A stretch of 64,000 nucleotides of DNA from Magnetospirillum gryphiswaldense MSR-1 v2 (GCF_000513295.1 NC_023065.1:124001-188000); one strand, 5' to 3'; shown: positions 28,101 through 43,100, counted from the stretch's first letter. Program-made: numbers and translations. The notes: generated from the letters alone by a model not told the origin.

Positions 28101-31100
28101 GGTGATCAGGCTGGTGGTGGTGACCGGGATGCCGACGCTGTCGGACAGATCGGCCTGGTTGATGACCAGCGAGGTGCCGGCGGCGTCGTTGAGCGGCCAA
28201 TAGCCGACCAACCCGGTTTCGTCGCCGGTCAGGCGCGAATCCCAATTGCCGGCGATGTCCTGGGCGCTGCGGGCCTGATCCCACACCCGCACATCGGCCA
28301 TTTCCACGTTGGCGAAACCATTGCCGCCGCGATTGGTGCCGATCAGCACCAACCCGTTGAAGCTGGCAGCGGCAGGCATGGCAGCGTTGGTGACGGCGCC
28401 GTTGAAGGTGCCGTCCACATAAATGGAGACGGTCTTGGCGGCGGCATCGTAGGTATAGGCCACGTGGTGCCAGGCACCGTCATTGATGGCACTGGCGCTG
28501 GCGGTCGAGATCGACTGGTCATCGGCCAGTTCGACGGAGATGCCGCCGCTGCCGTTGATGGTCATCTGCATCCAGTTGGCCGGCCCGGCATTGGCCGGAT
28601 CGGTCAGCGAGATCAGTCCGGCCCAGTCCTCGGCATAGCCGATCGGGGTGCGCAGCCAGGTTTCCACCGTGTGCGACGACATCTGGATCACGCTGCTGCT
28701 GCGCAGCAAATCGTTGTCGCCGTCGAACTTGGCGACGGTAGCAGCATTGGCCAACGGCAAGGTGCCGGTGGGGGCGCCGAAGACGGTGCCGCCCATGGCG
28801 ACAAGGTTGTCGCCCGAATTGGCGAAATCGGTGACGACGCTGCCGCTGCCGTCATTCAGCTTCAGATAGGTCAGCAGGCCGCCTTCGTTGCCGGACAGGC
28901 GCTGGCCGCTGTAATCGTTGATCTGAGTTAACGTGCGGACGGAATCCCACACCCGCACGTCGGTGATTTCACCGGTGAAGTTGTTCATGCCGGCGGCACT
29001 GGTGCCGACCACCAGCGGGCCGTTGAAATGCATATCGCCGCTTAAGGTGCCGGTGGGGGTCACCGTACCGATGACCGATCCGGCGGTGGTGTCGCCGTGC
29101 AAGACGCCGTCGGTGTAGATCTTCAGCGTGTTGCTGGTCGGGTCGAAGCTGACCGCCACATGGTGCCAGGCATCATGGTCCAGGTCGATATTGTCCGAGG
29201 TCAGCGCGATGGCGTTGCCGGCGGCGTCGGCGACCACGGCGGTGATGCTGCCGTTGTCGTTGAGACGGACGGAGATGCGGTTTTCATCGTCGATCCGATA
29301 GGTACTCATCAGCCCGCGCTGTTGACCGTTATCGGTGGCCCGGAACCACATTTCCATGGTGGTGCTGGCAAAGGCGACGCTGCTGTTGGTGATCACCCGG
29401 TCGCCGTCGCCGCTGAAGCTGGCGACCTTGGCGCTGTCGGTCAGGGCAAGACCGCTGGGGGTGGCCCACGACACGCCGTCCAGCAAGGTGGCTTGGCCGG
29501 CCTCGCCGATATCGCCGACCAGATTGTCGACGACCGCACGGGCGTCGTTGAGCGGCCAATAGCCGGCCAGACCCAGTTCGGTCCCCGACAGCCGCATGTT
29601 CATCTGGCCCTGGATGGTGCCCAGGGTCAGAACCTCGTCCCAGACCCGCACATCGGTGATCTGGCCGTCAAGGAAATTGCTGGCGACGCCGTCATTGACG
29701 CTGGCTCCGGCCACCCAGCGCACGCCTTCGCCGTCCATCAACGGACCGCTGACCGCGGTGACGCCGACCGAGTTGCCGTTGACGTAAAGCACCATGTTGT
29801 TGACGGGGCCGTTATAGGCGGCGGCCACGTGATACCACTGGCCGGTCACCAGGGTGGCACTGGAGGCGATGGAATAGGTGATGCCGTTGGCGCCCGTGGC
29901 GTCCACGTGCAGCTTGCCGTCGGCGGTGACGGTGAGGTCGAATTCGCCCCCATGCGAGACGATGGTACGGGTGCCGGTCAGGCTGTCCAGCTTGACCCAG
30001 GCTTCCACCGTGGCGGTGTTGAACATGGAGGGCGTGTCGCCCAGCATCACCTTGTCGTTGCTGCCGTCGAAATCCATAACCTGGGTGACGTTCTCGATCC
30101 CCAGGCCGGTGCCGGTGGGGGCGGTCCAGGTAGCGCCGTCGACCATGCCGGCGCCGGCCACGTTATCGGGATTGCCACCGGCCAGAGGCCAATAGCCCAC
30201 CAGATCCATTTCATTGCCCGAGAGCGGGCCGTTCATGTTGGCCTGGATATCCGCCTGGGTCAGCGAACCATCCCAGATGCGGACCTCGCCGATCTGGCCG
30301 TGGAAGCCCTCGGTGCCGGCGGCGGTGGAGCCGATGGCCGTGTGCCCCTGGGCCGGGGCGAAGGCGGTGTTGCGGCCAGCGGTGATGTCCACCGCTTCGC
30401 CATCCACGTAGAAACGCCATTGGTTGTTTTCATGGGTGGCGGCCACGTGCTGCCACGCCCCGACCTTGGCGCTGGTGTCGGTATTGACCCAGCCATTGCC
30501 GCCGGCCAGACCGGCGAATTTTCCGGTATCGTCGATCAGCAGGCCGAAACCGTTGAAGGACGAATCGCCCTGATAGACGATGTACTGCCCGCCTGCGCTT
30601 CCATCCCACTTCACCCAGGCTTCCATGGTCAGGCTGCCGGTGGTGGCGGTGACCACCTGATTGGCGTGCAGGCCGTCGCCGCCCATGAAGGTCATGGCAT
30701 TGGCCGGCGGGGCCAGCACATGGGCGTCGTTCAGTTCCAGCTTTTGATTGCCGCCGGCGCGGTCGGCGACCGAGATGTCGTTGTAATCGACCCCCTCGAA
30801 GGTCCAGTTGGCGTAAAGTCCGGCTTCGTTGCCGGCCAAGGTGCTGTGCAGCCCTTGGGCGATCTGGAGCGGGCTGCGCGCCGTGGTCCACAGGCGGATG
30901 TCGTCCAAGGCGCCGCTGAAGGTGTCGGTGACACCGGCGGGGTAGCCTTCCATGGGCATGCCGGCGGTGGCGCCGATCAGCAACGGCGCGTCGGTGTTGA
31001 TGTTGATGGTCGCGGTGCTGACGGCGGAATCGACCATCTGGCCGTCGATATAGAGGCTGAAGGTGTTGCCGCTGCGGCTCACCGCCACATGCGACCATTC

Positions 31101-34100
31101 GGTCAGGGCGATGTCGGTATCGGCCTGCACTTCATAGACGCCGTTCATGCCCAGGCCATCGGCATCATCGCCGGCCATGAAGGTCAGCCTGCCGTTGTCC
31201 AGGAACAGGCGGAAGCGCTGGTCGCTGTCGCCGTATTCCTTGGCCAGGATGACCGGATTGCCGCTGGCCATCATCGCATCCGGGTTGATCCAGGCTTCGA
31301 TGGTGAAGTCGCCGGTGCCGACGGTGAAGACGTCGCCGGCGTCGGCATGGGCGTCGATGCCGCTCAGAGTCAGATGGGAATTGCGGGTGCCGGCGCCCAT
31401 GACCGTGAAGGCATCATCCACCGCGGTGACGTTGATGCTGGCGCTGGCGGTCGAGACCAAGCCTTGCGAATCGGTGATGGAATAGAGGAAGGAATCGGCG
31501 CCGGTATAATTGCGGTCGGGACTATAGGTATAGCTGCCATTGGCGTTCAGGCTGACCGTACCGTTGGCGGCTTGGCCGATCAGGGCGAAGGTGACCGCGC
31601 CCTCGTCGCTGGCGGTCAGCGTGCCGGTGAAGGCGATATCCTCGGTCACCGTGATGGTCGGCAGAACGTTCTGGATGGAAAGATCATCCAAGACGATGCT
31701 GTGGTCGCCGCCGGTTTCCGTCCATTCGCGGTTATGGATGGTCACATAGCTGGTGGCGGGGGCGAAATCGCTGCTGGCGGTCAGGCTGGCGGTATTGGCC
31801 GGATCGGTGGTGTCGATGACGGTAAAGGTGATATCGCTGCCGTCATCGATGACCTTGAACGTGTAGATGTGGCCATCGACCCAGGTCAGGCTGCCGTCGC
31901 CGGCGATACCCGTGACCGCGGCGCCGCCCAGGCCGTCGATGGTGATGTTGTTGTTGGTCGACACCACATTGAGCGTGATGCCGTGGGTCGGAGATCCGTA
32001 GAAACCGGCATCGGGCTGGCCGCTGCTGCGCAGGACGATGGACAGCAGATCATCGGCGCTGGCCTCGAACTTGCCGGTGAAGGTCAGCGGATTGGCGGCG
32101 GTACCGCGATACTGGCCGCTGGTGTTCAACAGCTCGCGGTTGGTCAGCTCGACCACGCCGTCGATGACGACGACGCTGTCGTCGCTGTTCTCGGTGCCGT
32201 CGACCACGCGCCATTGCGGACCCAGGCTGGGATCGTCGAAGGTGTCGAGGATGGGGGCGGAGCCGGCCACCGTGGGGGCATCGTTGACGGCGCTGACGGT
32301 GATGGTCGCCATCTTGGTGGCGGCACTGAACGAGGCGGTGTCGGCAGCCACATCGACGGTGTCGCCGGCCATGCCCGAGCCATTGCCCCAGGCGCGGAAA
32401 CCGAAGCTGGCGGTGCCGCTATATTCGGTATCGGGGACAAAGCGGACCGCGCTGGAACTGGACAGCAACAGGGCCTCGCTGGTGCTGACCGGCGGGAAAT
32501 CGTCCCAGGTGCCGCCGCCGTCAAGGCTGTATTGCCAGGTGCCGTGGCTGTTGTCTGCCGTCACCACTGCCATGCCCAGGGACATGGCCGGCAAATCGGC
32601 ATCGAAGGCGGCATGGTGCGGCAAGATGGACGACACGGTTTGGGCGCCATCCACGGCGATGGTCGGGGTCCAGTCCTCTTCGATGGGGGCAAGAGTGACG
32701 TTGTTCAGCAACACCGGGACGTCGTTGACCGAATTGACGGTGACGGTGATGGTCTTGCTGGCCTTGCCGCCCTGGGTGTCGGTGGCCTCGATGGTGAAGG
32801 TCTCGCTCGACCCGGTGATGGTCGGCCAATCGACTGGTGGGGTATAGGTCCAGTCGCCGTCCTGGGTGATGATCACCGACCCCATGGCCGGGCCGGACAT
32901 GATCGACAGGGTCAGCGCGCCGCCATCGGCGTCGGCGGCGGTAACGTGACCGCTGATGGCGCGTTCTTCCTGGGTCAGGCGCTGGCTGCTATCGGCCATC
33001 ATGCCGGGCGAGGTTATCCAGGTCGGAGGCTCGGCCGACATCAGCAGCGGATGGTTGCCCGGTGCCTGATCGCTGGCATTGCCGCTGCCGTGATCCATGC
33101 GCCAATAGCCGGCCAAGCCGCTTTCGCCGCCGGTCAACTGCCGGGTCATGTCGGTCTGGATGGAAGCGGCGCTGCGGGCGGTGTTCCACACCCGCAAATC
33201 GTCGATCATGCCCTCGAAGCCGGTGATGGTGTCGCCGATGATGGAGGCCGAGCCGATCTGGGTCACGCCGGTGGGGGTGACGATGGCGGCGCTGGTGGCC
33301 GACAGGGTTTGCGCCACGCCGTCCACGTAAAGGGTCCAGGCGGTGCCGTTATAGCTGGCGGCCACATGCTGCCAAGCCATCATCGAGGTGCTGGTGCCGG
33401 CGGCTTCCAGCACGGTGGTGCCGACACGGATACCCAGGTGGCCGTCATCGGTGACGACCAGGCCATAGCCATTGGTGCCGATGGTGCCGTTATAGGCGAT
33501 GATCCGTTCGGTGCCGATCATGGGGGCGCCCTTGATCAACACTTCCATGGTGACGGCGCTGGTGGCGGTGCTGACCACGGAGGTGGTCTCGGCGTGGGAT
33601 TGCGGCCCCAGATTGAGGGCGGCGGCCCCGCCGATGGTGGCCCCGGTCAGGGTCGGCAGGTCGTTGACGGCAGTGACCTTGATGGCCACCACCCGGGTGC
33701 TGACGGCACCTTGGTCGTCGGTGATGCTGATGGTGAAGCTGTCGATGCCGTTGAAATTGGCATTGGGAACATAGCTGACCTGACCGCTGGGGCTGACGGT
33801 CAAACTGCCGTTGGCGGTGGTCGAGGTGACGGCGAAGCTGGTCGCCGTCGGCGACATGTCGTCGGGATCGACGAAGGGCAGCGGCAGGTTGGCCAGCGGC
33901 ATGTCTTCGCTGATCTCGAACAGCGCCGCCGGGGCCAGATCGCCGAAACGTTGCAGCGTGTTGGTATTGCCGCTGAGGTCGGTCAGGGTGTTGCCGGAGA
34001 GGTCGGCAAAGCCATAGCCGGCCACCAATCCGGTGGTGGAACTGGACACCCCGTCCAGGTCGTCGCGAATCTGGAAGACGCTGCGGACCGTGTTCCACAG

Positions 34101-37100
34101 CCGGACGTCATCGACGGCGCCGCGCAAGGCGGTGTTGGGGTTGAAGCCGCCGCCGGCGAAGGCCTGATCCTGGCCGATGACCAAGGTGCCGCCGCTGGCG
34201 ATGGTGCCACCGGTATTGATTCCGCTGGCGCTGCCCACGGCGACGCCATCCTTGTAGAGGCTGATCTGGCCGGTAGAGGACTGCCAAGTCACCGCCAGAT
34301 GGTGCCAGTTGGCATCCACCATCACCATGGGCGTGATGGTGGCGCTGATTCCGTCGATGGTGACGGTGACCAGACCGGCGGAATCCGCCCCCAAGGTCAG
34401 CTTGCCGCCATCGGGAGCGACATAGGACAACAAGGTGGAACTGTTGCCGGCGGGGATGGTGTCGAACTTGGCCCAGGCCTCCACCGTCAGGCCGGTCCCG
34501 GCTCCCAGGCCGGAGACGGAATCCGCCTTCAGATAGCTCTCGGTGCCGCCGCTGAACAGCGCCCCCAGGCCGCTGGGCGCTTGCAACACGATGGCGGCGG
34601 ACGGGCTGGCATCGGTGATGCCGTCGAAATGGAGGGCGGCGGGGGCGGTGGCGAAGCCAGCCAGCCTGATCAGGGTGCCGTCATGGCTGGTGGCGCCGGT
34701 ACCGGCGCCCTTGACGTAAACCCAGCCATCGCTGCCATTGCTGAAGAACACCATCTTGTTGGTGATGGCGCTGGCGGTGATATCGGCGATGGTGGCGGCG
34801 ATGCCGCCGGGATTCAAGGCGAAGGGCTGGCTGGGGTCGTAACCGATGCCGGCCATGCCGCTGAAGCGGATGACGTCGCCATTGCCCAGGCCGGTAATGG
34901 TGTCGGTGGCGGTAAGGGTCGAGGTGCCGCTGCCCTGGCTGTGGAAGACATCGGCCCCACCACCGCCGATCAGGGTGTCGGCGCCATGGCCGCCGGTCAA
35001 GGTGATGCCGGTGGTGCGGGCGGACGCGTCCAGGGTGACGGAAGCGGTGGCCGCTATAGCGTCGACGCTGGTGATACCGGCATTCTGCGACGAATTGCCC
35101 AAGGTGACGCTTTGGGCGCTGGCGGCGGTGGACAGCAGGGTCAGCGTTTCCACCTGATTCACCCGCGCCAGATGGGTGTCGGTGATGGTGGCGGTATCGC
35201 TGATGGCCAGGGTGTCGGTCCCCAACCCGCCATTGATGGTCGTCGACCCGGTCACGGTGGCGTTGGTGGCGGTCAAGCGGTCGTCGCCGTCGGCCAGGGC
35301 GATGTAATCGAAACCGCTGCCCACATTCAAGGTGTTGGCGCCGGCACTGCCCAACAGGGCGGTGCTGGTCACGGTCAGGTCGCCATCGTTGAAGCGTAAA
35401 GTCTCGAAACCGCTGACGGTGTCGGTATTGCCGCTGGCCAAGGCGGCGACGCTCAGGGTACCGGCTGCGTTGGTGATGCGGTAGTCGCCGGCATTGCCGG
35501 TAAAGCCGGCTACGTCGGCGCCGCCGCTGCCGCCGGTCAGGGTGTCGCTGCCGCTGCCGCCGGTCAGGGTGGTGGCATTGGTGCGGGCGGCGGCGTTCAG
35601 GGTTACTCCGGCGGTGGAGGCCGAGGCGTCGATGGCGCCGATGACCGTTTCGGCGTTCAAGGTGATGGTCTGGCCGCCGCTGCCGCTATGGCCCAGCACC
35701 ACTTTCTCGATGCCGTGCAGGGCGTTGATGGCCCCGGTGGTATCCGAAACCGCGTCGGTGATGGTGATCTGGTCGGTGCCGGTGCCGCCGATGAAGGTGG
35801 CGCCGCCAGTGGCCAGGGCGGCAGTGGTGGTGAAGGAATCGTTGCCGGCCCCGCCATCCACCAGATTGAAATGGCTGGTGATGGTGGCGCTGTCGTTGCC
35901 GCTGCCGCCGGTCAACACCCGGCCACCGGCCAGAGTGCCGTCGGCGTTGAAACGCTGGGCGTAGACGCCGCCCGCCGCCCCGTCCTGACCAGCGGAGACC
36001 CAGGTGGCCTGGAAGCCGCCACCGGCCAGCGCGGTCAGCATCAGCGCGCTTTGGTCGCCGCTGGTATAGGTGTTGGCCTGGATCTCGCCGCTGACCGCAT
36101 TGCCCTGGGCGTCGAACACCCGTACCACCGCCGCCATGCCGGCGCCGTCCTTGTTGGCGGATGCCCAGCCGACGACGTAGCCGCCATTGGCCAAGGCGAC
36201 GACCTGGGGCTGGGTCTGTTCACCCGCCACCGTGGTGTTGACGATGGTCTCGGTCCCCAGCGCCGTGCCGGCGGCGTCGAAGCGCCGCACCGCGATACCG
36301 TTGCCGTCGCCGTCACCGGTCATGGTCTGCCAAGCGACGACCAAGCCGCCATTGGCCAGCACGTCGATGGCCGGTTCTTTCTGCGCCAAGGCGATGGTGT
36401 CGTTCAGCCGTATTTCGTTCGTAACGGCAGTGCCGGCGGCGTTGTAGCGGCGGGCATAGATGCCGTAGCCATTGGTGTCCAAGCCAGCATCGTGCCAGAC
36501 GACCATGAAACCGCCATCGGCCAAGCCGGTGACGCTACGCACGGACTGGTCGCCGGAAACGGTGATATTGACGCGGAATTCAACCCCCGCCGCGGTGCCG
36601 GCGGCGTCGTAGCGCTGGGCAAAGACGCCATAGGTGCTGGCGTCCTGGTTGGTGGAACTCCAGGTGACGACGAAGCCGCCATTGCTCAACTCGGCCACCT
36701 TGGGCCGCTGCTGGTCGCTGGTGACGTAGGTGTTGACGTGGAATTCCGCGCCGATCTTGGTGCCGTCCTGGCTGAAGCGCTGGCCATAGATGCCGGCATT
36801 GGGATCGCTGCCCTGGGCGTAGGATTGCCAGGTGGCGACAAAACCGTCGCCCAGGGAATCGATGGCCGGCCAATATTGATCGGGGGTGGTATGGGTGTTG
36901 ACGACGAACTCGTCGCCCAGCTTCTGCCCGCTCAGGTCGAAACGCTGGCCGATGATGCGGTAGCCGGTTCCCGTATCCGGCGTGCCGGCCCAGATCGCCA
37001 CGACGCTGCCGTCGGCCAGGGTGGTGAGGGCGGGGGCGCTCTGGTCGTATTGCGTGGTGGTGTTGAGACGCTGTTCGCCCTGGGGCAATTGGCTCAGGGT

Positions 37101-40100
37101 GAAACCGGAGGGAACGCGCAGCAGGTTGGCGTTGCCCGCCACCGTGCCACCCTGGCCGTCGCTGACCGTATAGGTCAGCGCCACCTCGACGGCGGTGCTG
37201 CCGCCGGAATTGAACACCACGTTGCCCGAGGCGTCGATGGTGGCGGTGCCGACACTGCTGCTGACGCTGGCGATGGACAAGGTGTCGCCGTCGATGTCGG
37301 CCATATTGGCCAGAAGCGAAGCCTTGTTGATCAGCAGACTGGTGGTGTTCTCGCCGGTGATGGCCAGGGGGATGGTGGCGGCATCGTCGTCGATGGCGGT
37401 GAGGGTGATGTTGTCCAGCCGCGATTCACCGTTGTCCCCCTTCAGGAACATGGTGTTCCAGTTGGCCGGATCGGCGGCGTTGGCGCCCAATTGGGCGTTG
37501 ATGTCGGTCAGCCCGGACACCTTGGTCCAGGTGCCGCCGCCGGGCTGGTTGATTTCTCTGTATTCCAGACTCAGGGCGCCTTGACCGCCATTGGCGGCGG
37601 TATCGACCACCAGGCGGAAACGGACCCAGCCATTGGCGGAGGAATCGTTGGTCAGGTTCAGGTTGATCCAGCCGGTCTGGCTGCCATCGGCCAGGAACAG
37701 CGCCACCCGTTCGCCGCCTTCCTGGCGGAAGGCGACGCCGATGCTGGCTTCATTGGTGTCAAGGGTGGTGCCGGCACCGGCGGCAGTGAAGATGTCGCCG
37801 TCATTGTTGGCGTCGTAGCCCAGGCCGAAACGCGCGCCCCAGTAATTGGGGGTGGTGTCGTATTCGATCACCAGCTTGCCGCCGGTCGGGATGGATGGAA
37901 TGGCGAAGTTGCCGTCGTTCTTGCGCGAGATGACCAGGGGCCAGCCCTGCGGGCTTTCCGGTGTATAGGCGACACCGCCGGTATAGCCGCCAACCGTGGT
38001 CGATGCCCCCAGGTCGGAATGCATGGGGCTGCTGGAGCGCCAGCCGCCCTGCTGGTCCAGGGTATTGCCGGGGGTGGTGTCCAATCCTTCGAAATTGAAC
38101 TGGGCGGCGCCGGTCACGGCCAGCCGGGTGGGGGCGTCGTTGATTGTGGTGATGCTGGTGGAAAGCGCCGTGGCGGTGGCGGCGATGGCGCTGTTACCGC
38201 CGGTGACCGAGGTGTCGATCAGCACCGGCGCGCCGGTGCTGTCGGAGAACGACCCGGCATAACTGGAATCCAGGCCGCGCACGGTCAGTGTCGGCGCGGC
38301 GCCGTTGAAATCGGCGGCGGGGACGAAGCGCAGTTTGGTGGCGGCGGACAGGGCCAGGGCGCTGGCGCCGTCGTTGACGCCGCCGACATCGGCCCAATTG
38401 GTGCCGTTATTGCTGGAAAATTGCCACGTGCCGTAAGCCGTGATCGGGTTGCCGATGACGGCCACGCCGGCGATGCTGCCGCCGTCCACGTCGGTGAAGC
38501 CGGCGGAGAACAGGCTGGTGACGGTGGCACCGGCAGGGGTGGTGGCGTCTTCGTTCACCGCCGCCAGACTGGCCGAACTGGCCATGCTGGGGGCGTCGTT
38601 GACCGGGGCGACGGTGACATTGATGGTCTTGCTGGCGGTCTTGGCGCCGCCGGCACCGCTCATGCCCAGATCATTGACGGTGACGGTGATCTGGTCGGCG
38701 CCGTTGTAATTGGCGTTGCCGCGATAGGTCAGGCTGGACAGGGCTGCATTGATGGCCGCCTTGGTGCCGGTGAAGGTGACCGCGCCGGCATCGGTGAAGC
38801 TGCCGGCAACCACGCTGAGGCCAGCGGTCTGGGCGATGGTCAGGGTGCCGCTGGTGGCACCGATGGTGACCTGCATGGCATCGCCCGCGGCGCTGTCCAC
38901 ATCGCTGACCGACAGGCCGGGGACCAGGACCGGGTGATCCTCGGTCACGGTGATGGCGGTCACCGGCGTATTGGTCCAGCCGACGGTACCATAGGCGGCG
39001 GGCAAGCTGATATTGCCGGTCTGTCCGCTCAGATCGACGATGGTGTTGCCGCTGCCTTCGTTGAAGCGCCAATCGGCCAGCAGTCCGGTGGTTACCGGTT
39101 GGCCCAGGGTCAGCTTGATCACATCGGCTTCGGCCAGGCCGGTGCTGTACAGGCGCAGGCTGTCCAAGGCGCCGTCGAAGCCGCCATTGGCTTCGGGGAC
39201 GCCGAAGGTCAGGCCGTTGGTGTTGGTGGTCTCAGCCGCGCCCATATGGGTGGCGTCGACAATATCCGACAGAACCTTGACGCCATTCACATAGATGTCG
39301 CGGTTGCTGCCGCTTTTCACCATGGTGATCTGCGACCACTGGTCAAAGGTGATCACGCCGGGGGCGGTCTGGCCCCATTGCCAACCGGTGGATTGCTTGT
39401 CCAGGCCGAACACCAGCGAGCCGTCGGCGTTGACGGCGGTCAAAATCCCCAATTCGCCGTTATAGGACGCCTGTTTCAGCATGGTGCCGGCGGCGGCGGG
39501 CTTGACGTCCATGACGATGGTGAAATCGTCGCTGCCGGCGAAGCGGGTGGCCGGCGTGCTGGGCAGGGCGATGGCGCCGTCGGTGAAGCCGAGACCGGTG
39601 CGCGCGGCGCTCAGGATGGGGGCGTCGTTGATTGCGGTGACGGTGGTGGAAAGCGCGGTGGCGCTGGCGGCGATGGCCGAGGTACCGCCGGGAGAAGCGG
39701 TATTGATCAAGGCGCGGCTGCCGGCGCTGTCCGACCAGCCGCCGGCATAACTGTTGTCGATGCCGCGCACGGTCAGCGCCGGCGCGGCGCCATTGAAATC
39801 GGCGGCAGGGACGAAGCGCAGCTTGGTCGCCGCTGACAAGGCCAGGGCGGCAGAGCTGTCGTTGACGCCGTCCACATCGGCCCAGGTGGTGCCGTTGTTG
39901 CTGGAATATTGCCAGACACCGGATGCGGTGATCGGGTTGCCGATGACGGCCACGCCGGCCAGGCTGGCGCCGCTGTCCACATCGCTGAAACTGCCGTTGA
40001 ACAGGGCCAGCACGCTGGCCCCGCCCGGTGCGGTGTTGTCTTCGACGACGCTGGACAAGGTGGCGCTGGCGGTCATGACCGGGGCGTCGTTGACGGCGGC

Positions 40101-43100
40101 GATGGTGGTGGTCAGCGAGCCGCTGGCCAGGGCGATGGCGGTGCTGGAGGAGGGCGCGAGGGTGACCCGGATGGCGCCGTTGGTAAACAGGCCGCCATAG
40201 CTGTCATCCATGGCCCGCACGCCCAGCGACGGCGGCGTGCCGTTGTAATTGGCGACGGCGACGAAGCGCAATTGGGTTGCCGCCGACAGGGCCAGGGCGT
40301 TGGCATTGTCGCCGACGCTGCCCACCGCGTTCCAATTGCCGCCGGAATCGGTGGAATATTGCCACACCCCTTGGGTGGTGGCGTTGGCGGTATTGCCGAT
40401 CACCACGATGCCCGACAGGCTGGCGCCGGGATCGGGGTCGCTGAAGGTGGAGGCGAACAAGGACGACACCGTGCTGCCGGTGGCGGCCACGTCCTCGGTC
40501 TGGCTGAGGACCGCGTTGCCGGTGGCGGTGGGGGTGTCGTTGACGTTGCTGACGGTCAGCGTGAAGGTGGCGCTGGCGGTGGAGAAGGCGGTGCCGTCGA
40601 AGCCCTTCCAGGCAAAGCTGGCATTGCCGGCGAAATTGTCGGCGGGGACGAAGCGCAGTTCCCCCGCGTTCAACTGAGCGACGGTCAGATCGACCGGATT
40701 GGCGGCCAGACTGGTGCTGGTGACGTCGGACCAAGTGCCGTTCACCAATATCTGCAACTTGCCTTCACTTGCCGTCGGCACCGAGGCCAGACGGATCTTG
40801 CCGAGCGCATCGCCGTCCACGTCGCTGAAACCGGCGCTGAAATCGGAGGCCTGCAACAGCAGCGAGGCACCTTCCGCGGTGGTCTGGCTGACGGCATTGA
40901 CCACCGGCAGATCGTTGGTGCCGGTCACCGTCACCGTCACCGAAGCGGTCTGGCTGGCGCCCTGGCCGTCGGAGACGGTGTAGGTGAAGGTGTCGGTGCC
41001 GGTTTCACCCGCCTTCAGCGACAGGTACTGATTTTCCGTCGGCGTGTAGACCAGCTTGCCGGAAACGATGGCAACCGTCCCCTTGGCGCCATTGCTGGCG
41101 GCGGTGATGGTCAGGGTGTTGCCGTCCACGTCGGCATCATTGGCCAGGGCATCGATGGTGACGCTGGTTTTGGCGTTGATGGCGGTGCCGACGTCGTTGG
41201 TCAGGGTGGGGGCGTCGTTGACCGCCGCCACGGTGACGGTGACGGTGGCGGTGTCGCTGGTGACGCGGGTCTGGCCGTTGACCACCACCGTGTTGGTGAT
41301 GGTGTAGGTGAAGCTGTCGGTGCCGTTGAAATTGGCATTGGGGGTATAGATGACGTCGGTGCCGTTGGCGGCCAGCTTGACCTGACCGTTGGTGGCGGCT
41401 CCCAAGGCGACGATGCGGCCCTGATTAAGGCCTGCGCCATCGACGCGGGTGTCGTTGCCCAGCACGCTGACGGTGATGGCATTGTCTTCGTTGCCGCTGC
41501 CGCTGTCGTTCTTGGCGTCGGCGGCGGCATTGGCGGCGGCTTGCTCGATGGCCTGGCGGGCGGCCAGGGCGGCCTGTTCATCGACCTGGCTTTTCCAGCC
41601 GGCGAAGGCGGTGGCCAGGGCGGTGGCATCGGCGCTGACCTGGCTGGCAGCATTGGCCTGGGCCTGGGCGATGGTCGCCTGCTTGCGGGCGGCATCGGCG
41701 GCGGTTTTGGCGGCGGCGACCTGGGTGTTGGCATCGGTGACGTCCTGGGCGTCATTGATGTCGTCGTCCAAGGTGGCCGGATCGTCGTCGATGGCGCGGA
41801 TGGCGGCGACGCCGGCATCGGCCTCGCCGTCACGGCTGGCGGCATTGGTGGCGGCGGTGGCGGCGGCAGTCTTGATGGTGACCGCCGTGGTTTGCAGCGC
41901 CACCGCCTTGGCCCGGATGGCGTTGGCGATGGTGGCGTCGGCGCCGCTATTGGCCGCCTTCCAGGTATCGATGGTGTCGATGATGGCGGTCAGGCGGTCG
42001 AGCACGGTACCGGACGCGCCGATACTGCCCAGCACGGAATCCGCATTGGTCTTGGCGCTGTTGGCATCGGTCTTGGCCGCTTCCGAAGCCAGGGCCGATT
42101 GCTCGGCATTGGCCAAGGCGGAATCGATGGCGGCCTCGAAGGCGGTGCCGTTGGTGATGGACAGCGCCGAGTTCTGGGCGGCGCTCTTGGCCGCCAGGGC
42201 GGTGGCCAGGGCGCGGTCGGCGTCGCTGGCGAAGCCGCTGGCCTCGGTCCCGGCGCTTTGCGCCTTGGTCGCCCAACCTTGGGCGGCGGGACTGGCCGAC
42301 AAGGTGAAGCTGCCGGTGGACAGGGTCACCGTCTTGGCGGCACTGGCGGCATTAGCCGCCGACAGGGCATCGGCGGTGGTGGCGTCACCGTCACTATAGG
42401 CGTTGACTGCGGCCAGCTTGGCCGCCTGGGCCAGGTCGCGGGCGGTCTGGGCGGCGGCGTGGGCATCGCTGGCCATTTGCCCCCATTGGGCAGTGGTCTT
42501 GCCCAGATAGGCCAAATCGGCATCGCCGGCGGTGGCGGCGTTCACCGCCGCTTGGGCGGCGTTGGCGGCATAGGTCTTGGCATCGGCGGCCAGGCCTGCG
42601 GCCTCCACTGCCTTGGTCTTGGCGATGGTCGCCTGAGCGGCGGCGGTATCATAGCCGGCCTTGGCGATGTCGGCGTTGTCCAGCAGCACCTTGGCGGCGT
42701 TGACCACCAGCAATTCGTCGGCGACCTTGACCTGCTCGGCCAGGGCGGCGGCTTTCGAGGTGGTGACGATGGTGGACAGGCGGGCGATTTCCGCGCGGGC
42801 GTCGTCGATGGACTTGGCCAGTTCGGTGGCTTGGCCGGCGGTTACCGATGCGCCGGCCAGCTTGGTCGTCAACTGATTCAGCAGCGATAATTGGCCATAG
42901 GCGGATTTCACCGTGGCGGCGTCGCTGGACAGGCCCAGAGCGGTGGCTGATTGCGCCTGGGCCGAGTCCAGGGCAGCCTTGGCGATGGCGGCCTTGTCAT
43001 GGGCGGCGTCGATCAAGGCGCGGGCTTCGCGGTCGGAAGACGCGGCGGCGCTTTGGCCGCTGACGCGGGTGGCGTAGATGCCGTTGATGGCGCTGACATC

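Noticed and set aside
29097-35399. Second long plus-strand open frame opposite the LamG array
   Set aside because: Same reason: low stop-codon density in the complement of GC-rich codons, with no recognisable protein features.
35688-39836. Third long plus-strand open frame opposite the repeats
   Set aside because: Antisense shadow without domains or start signals.
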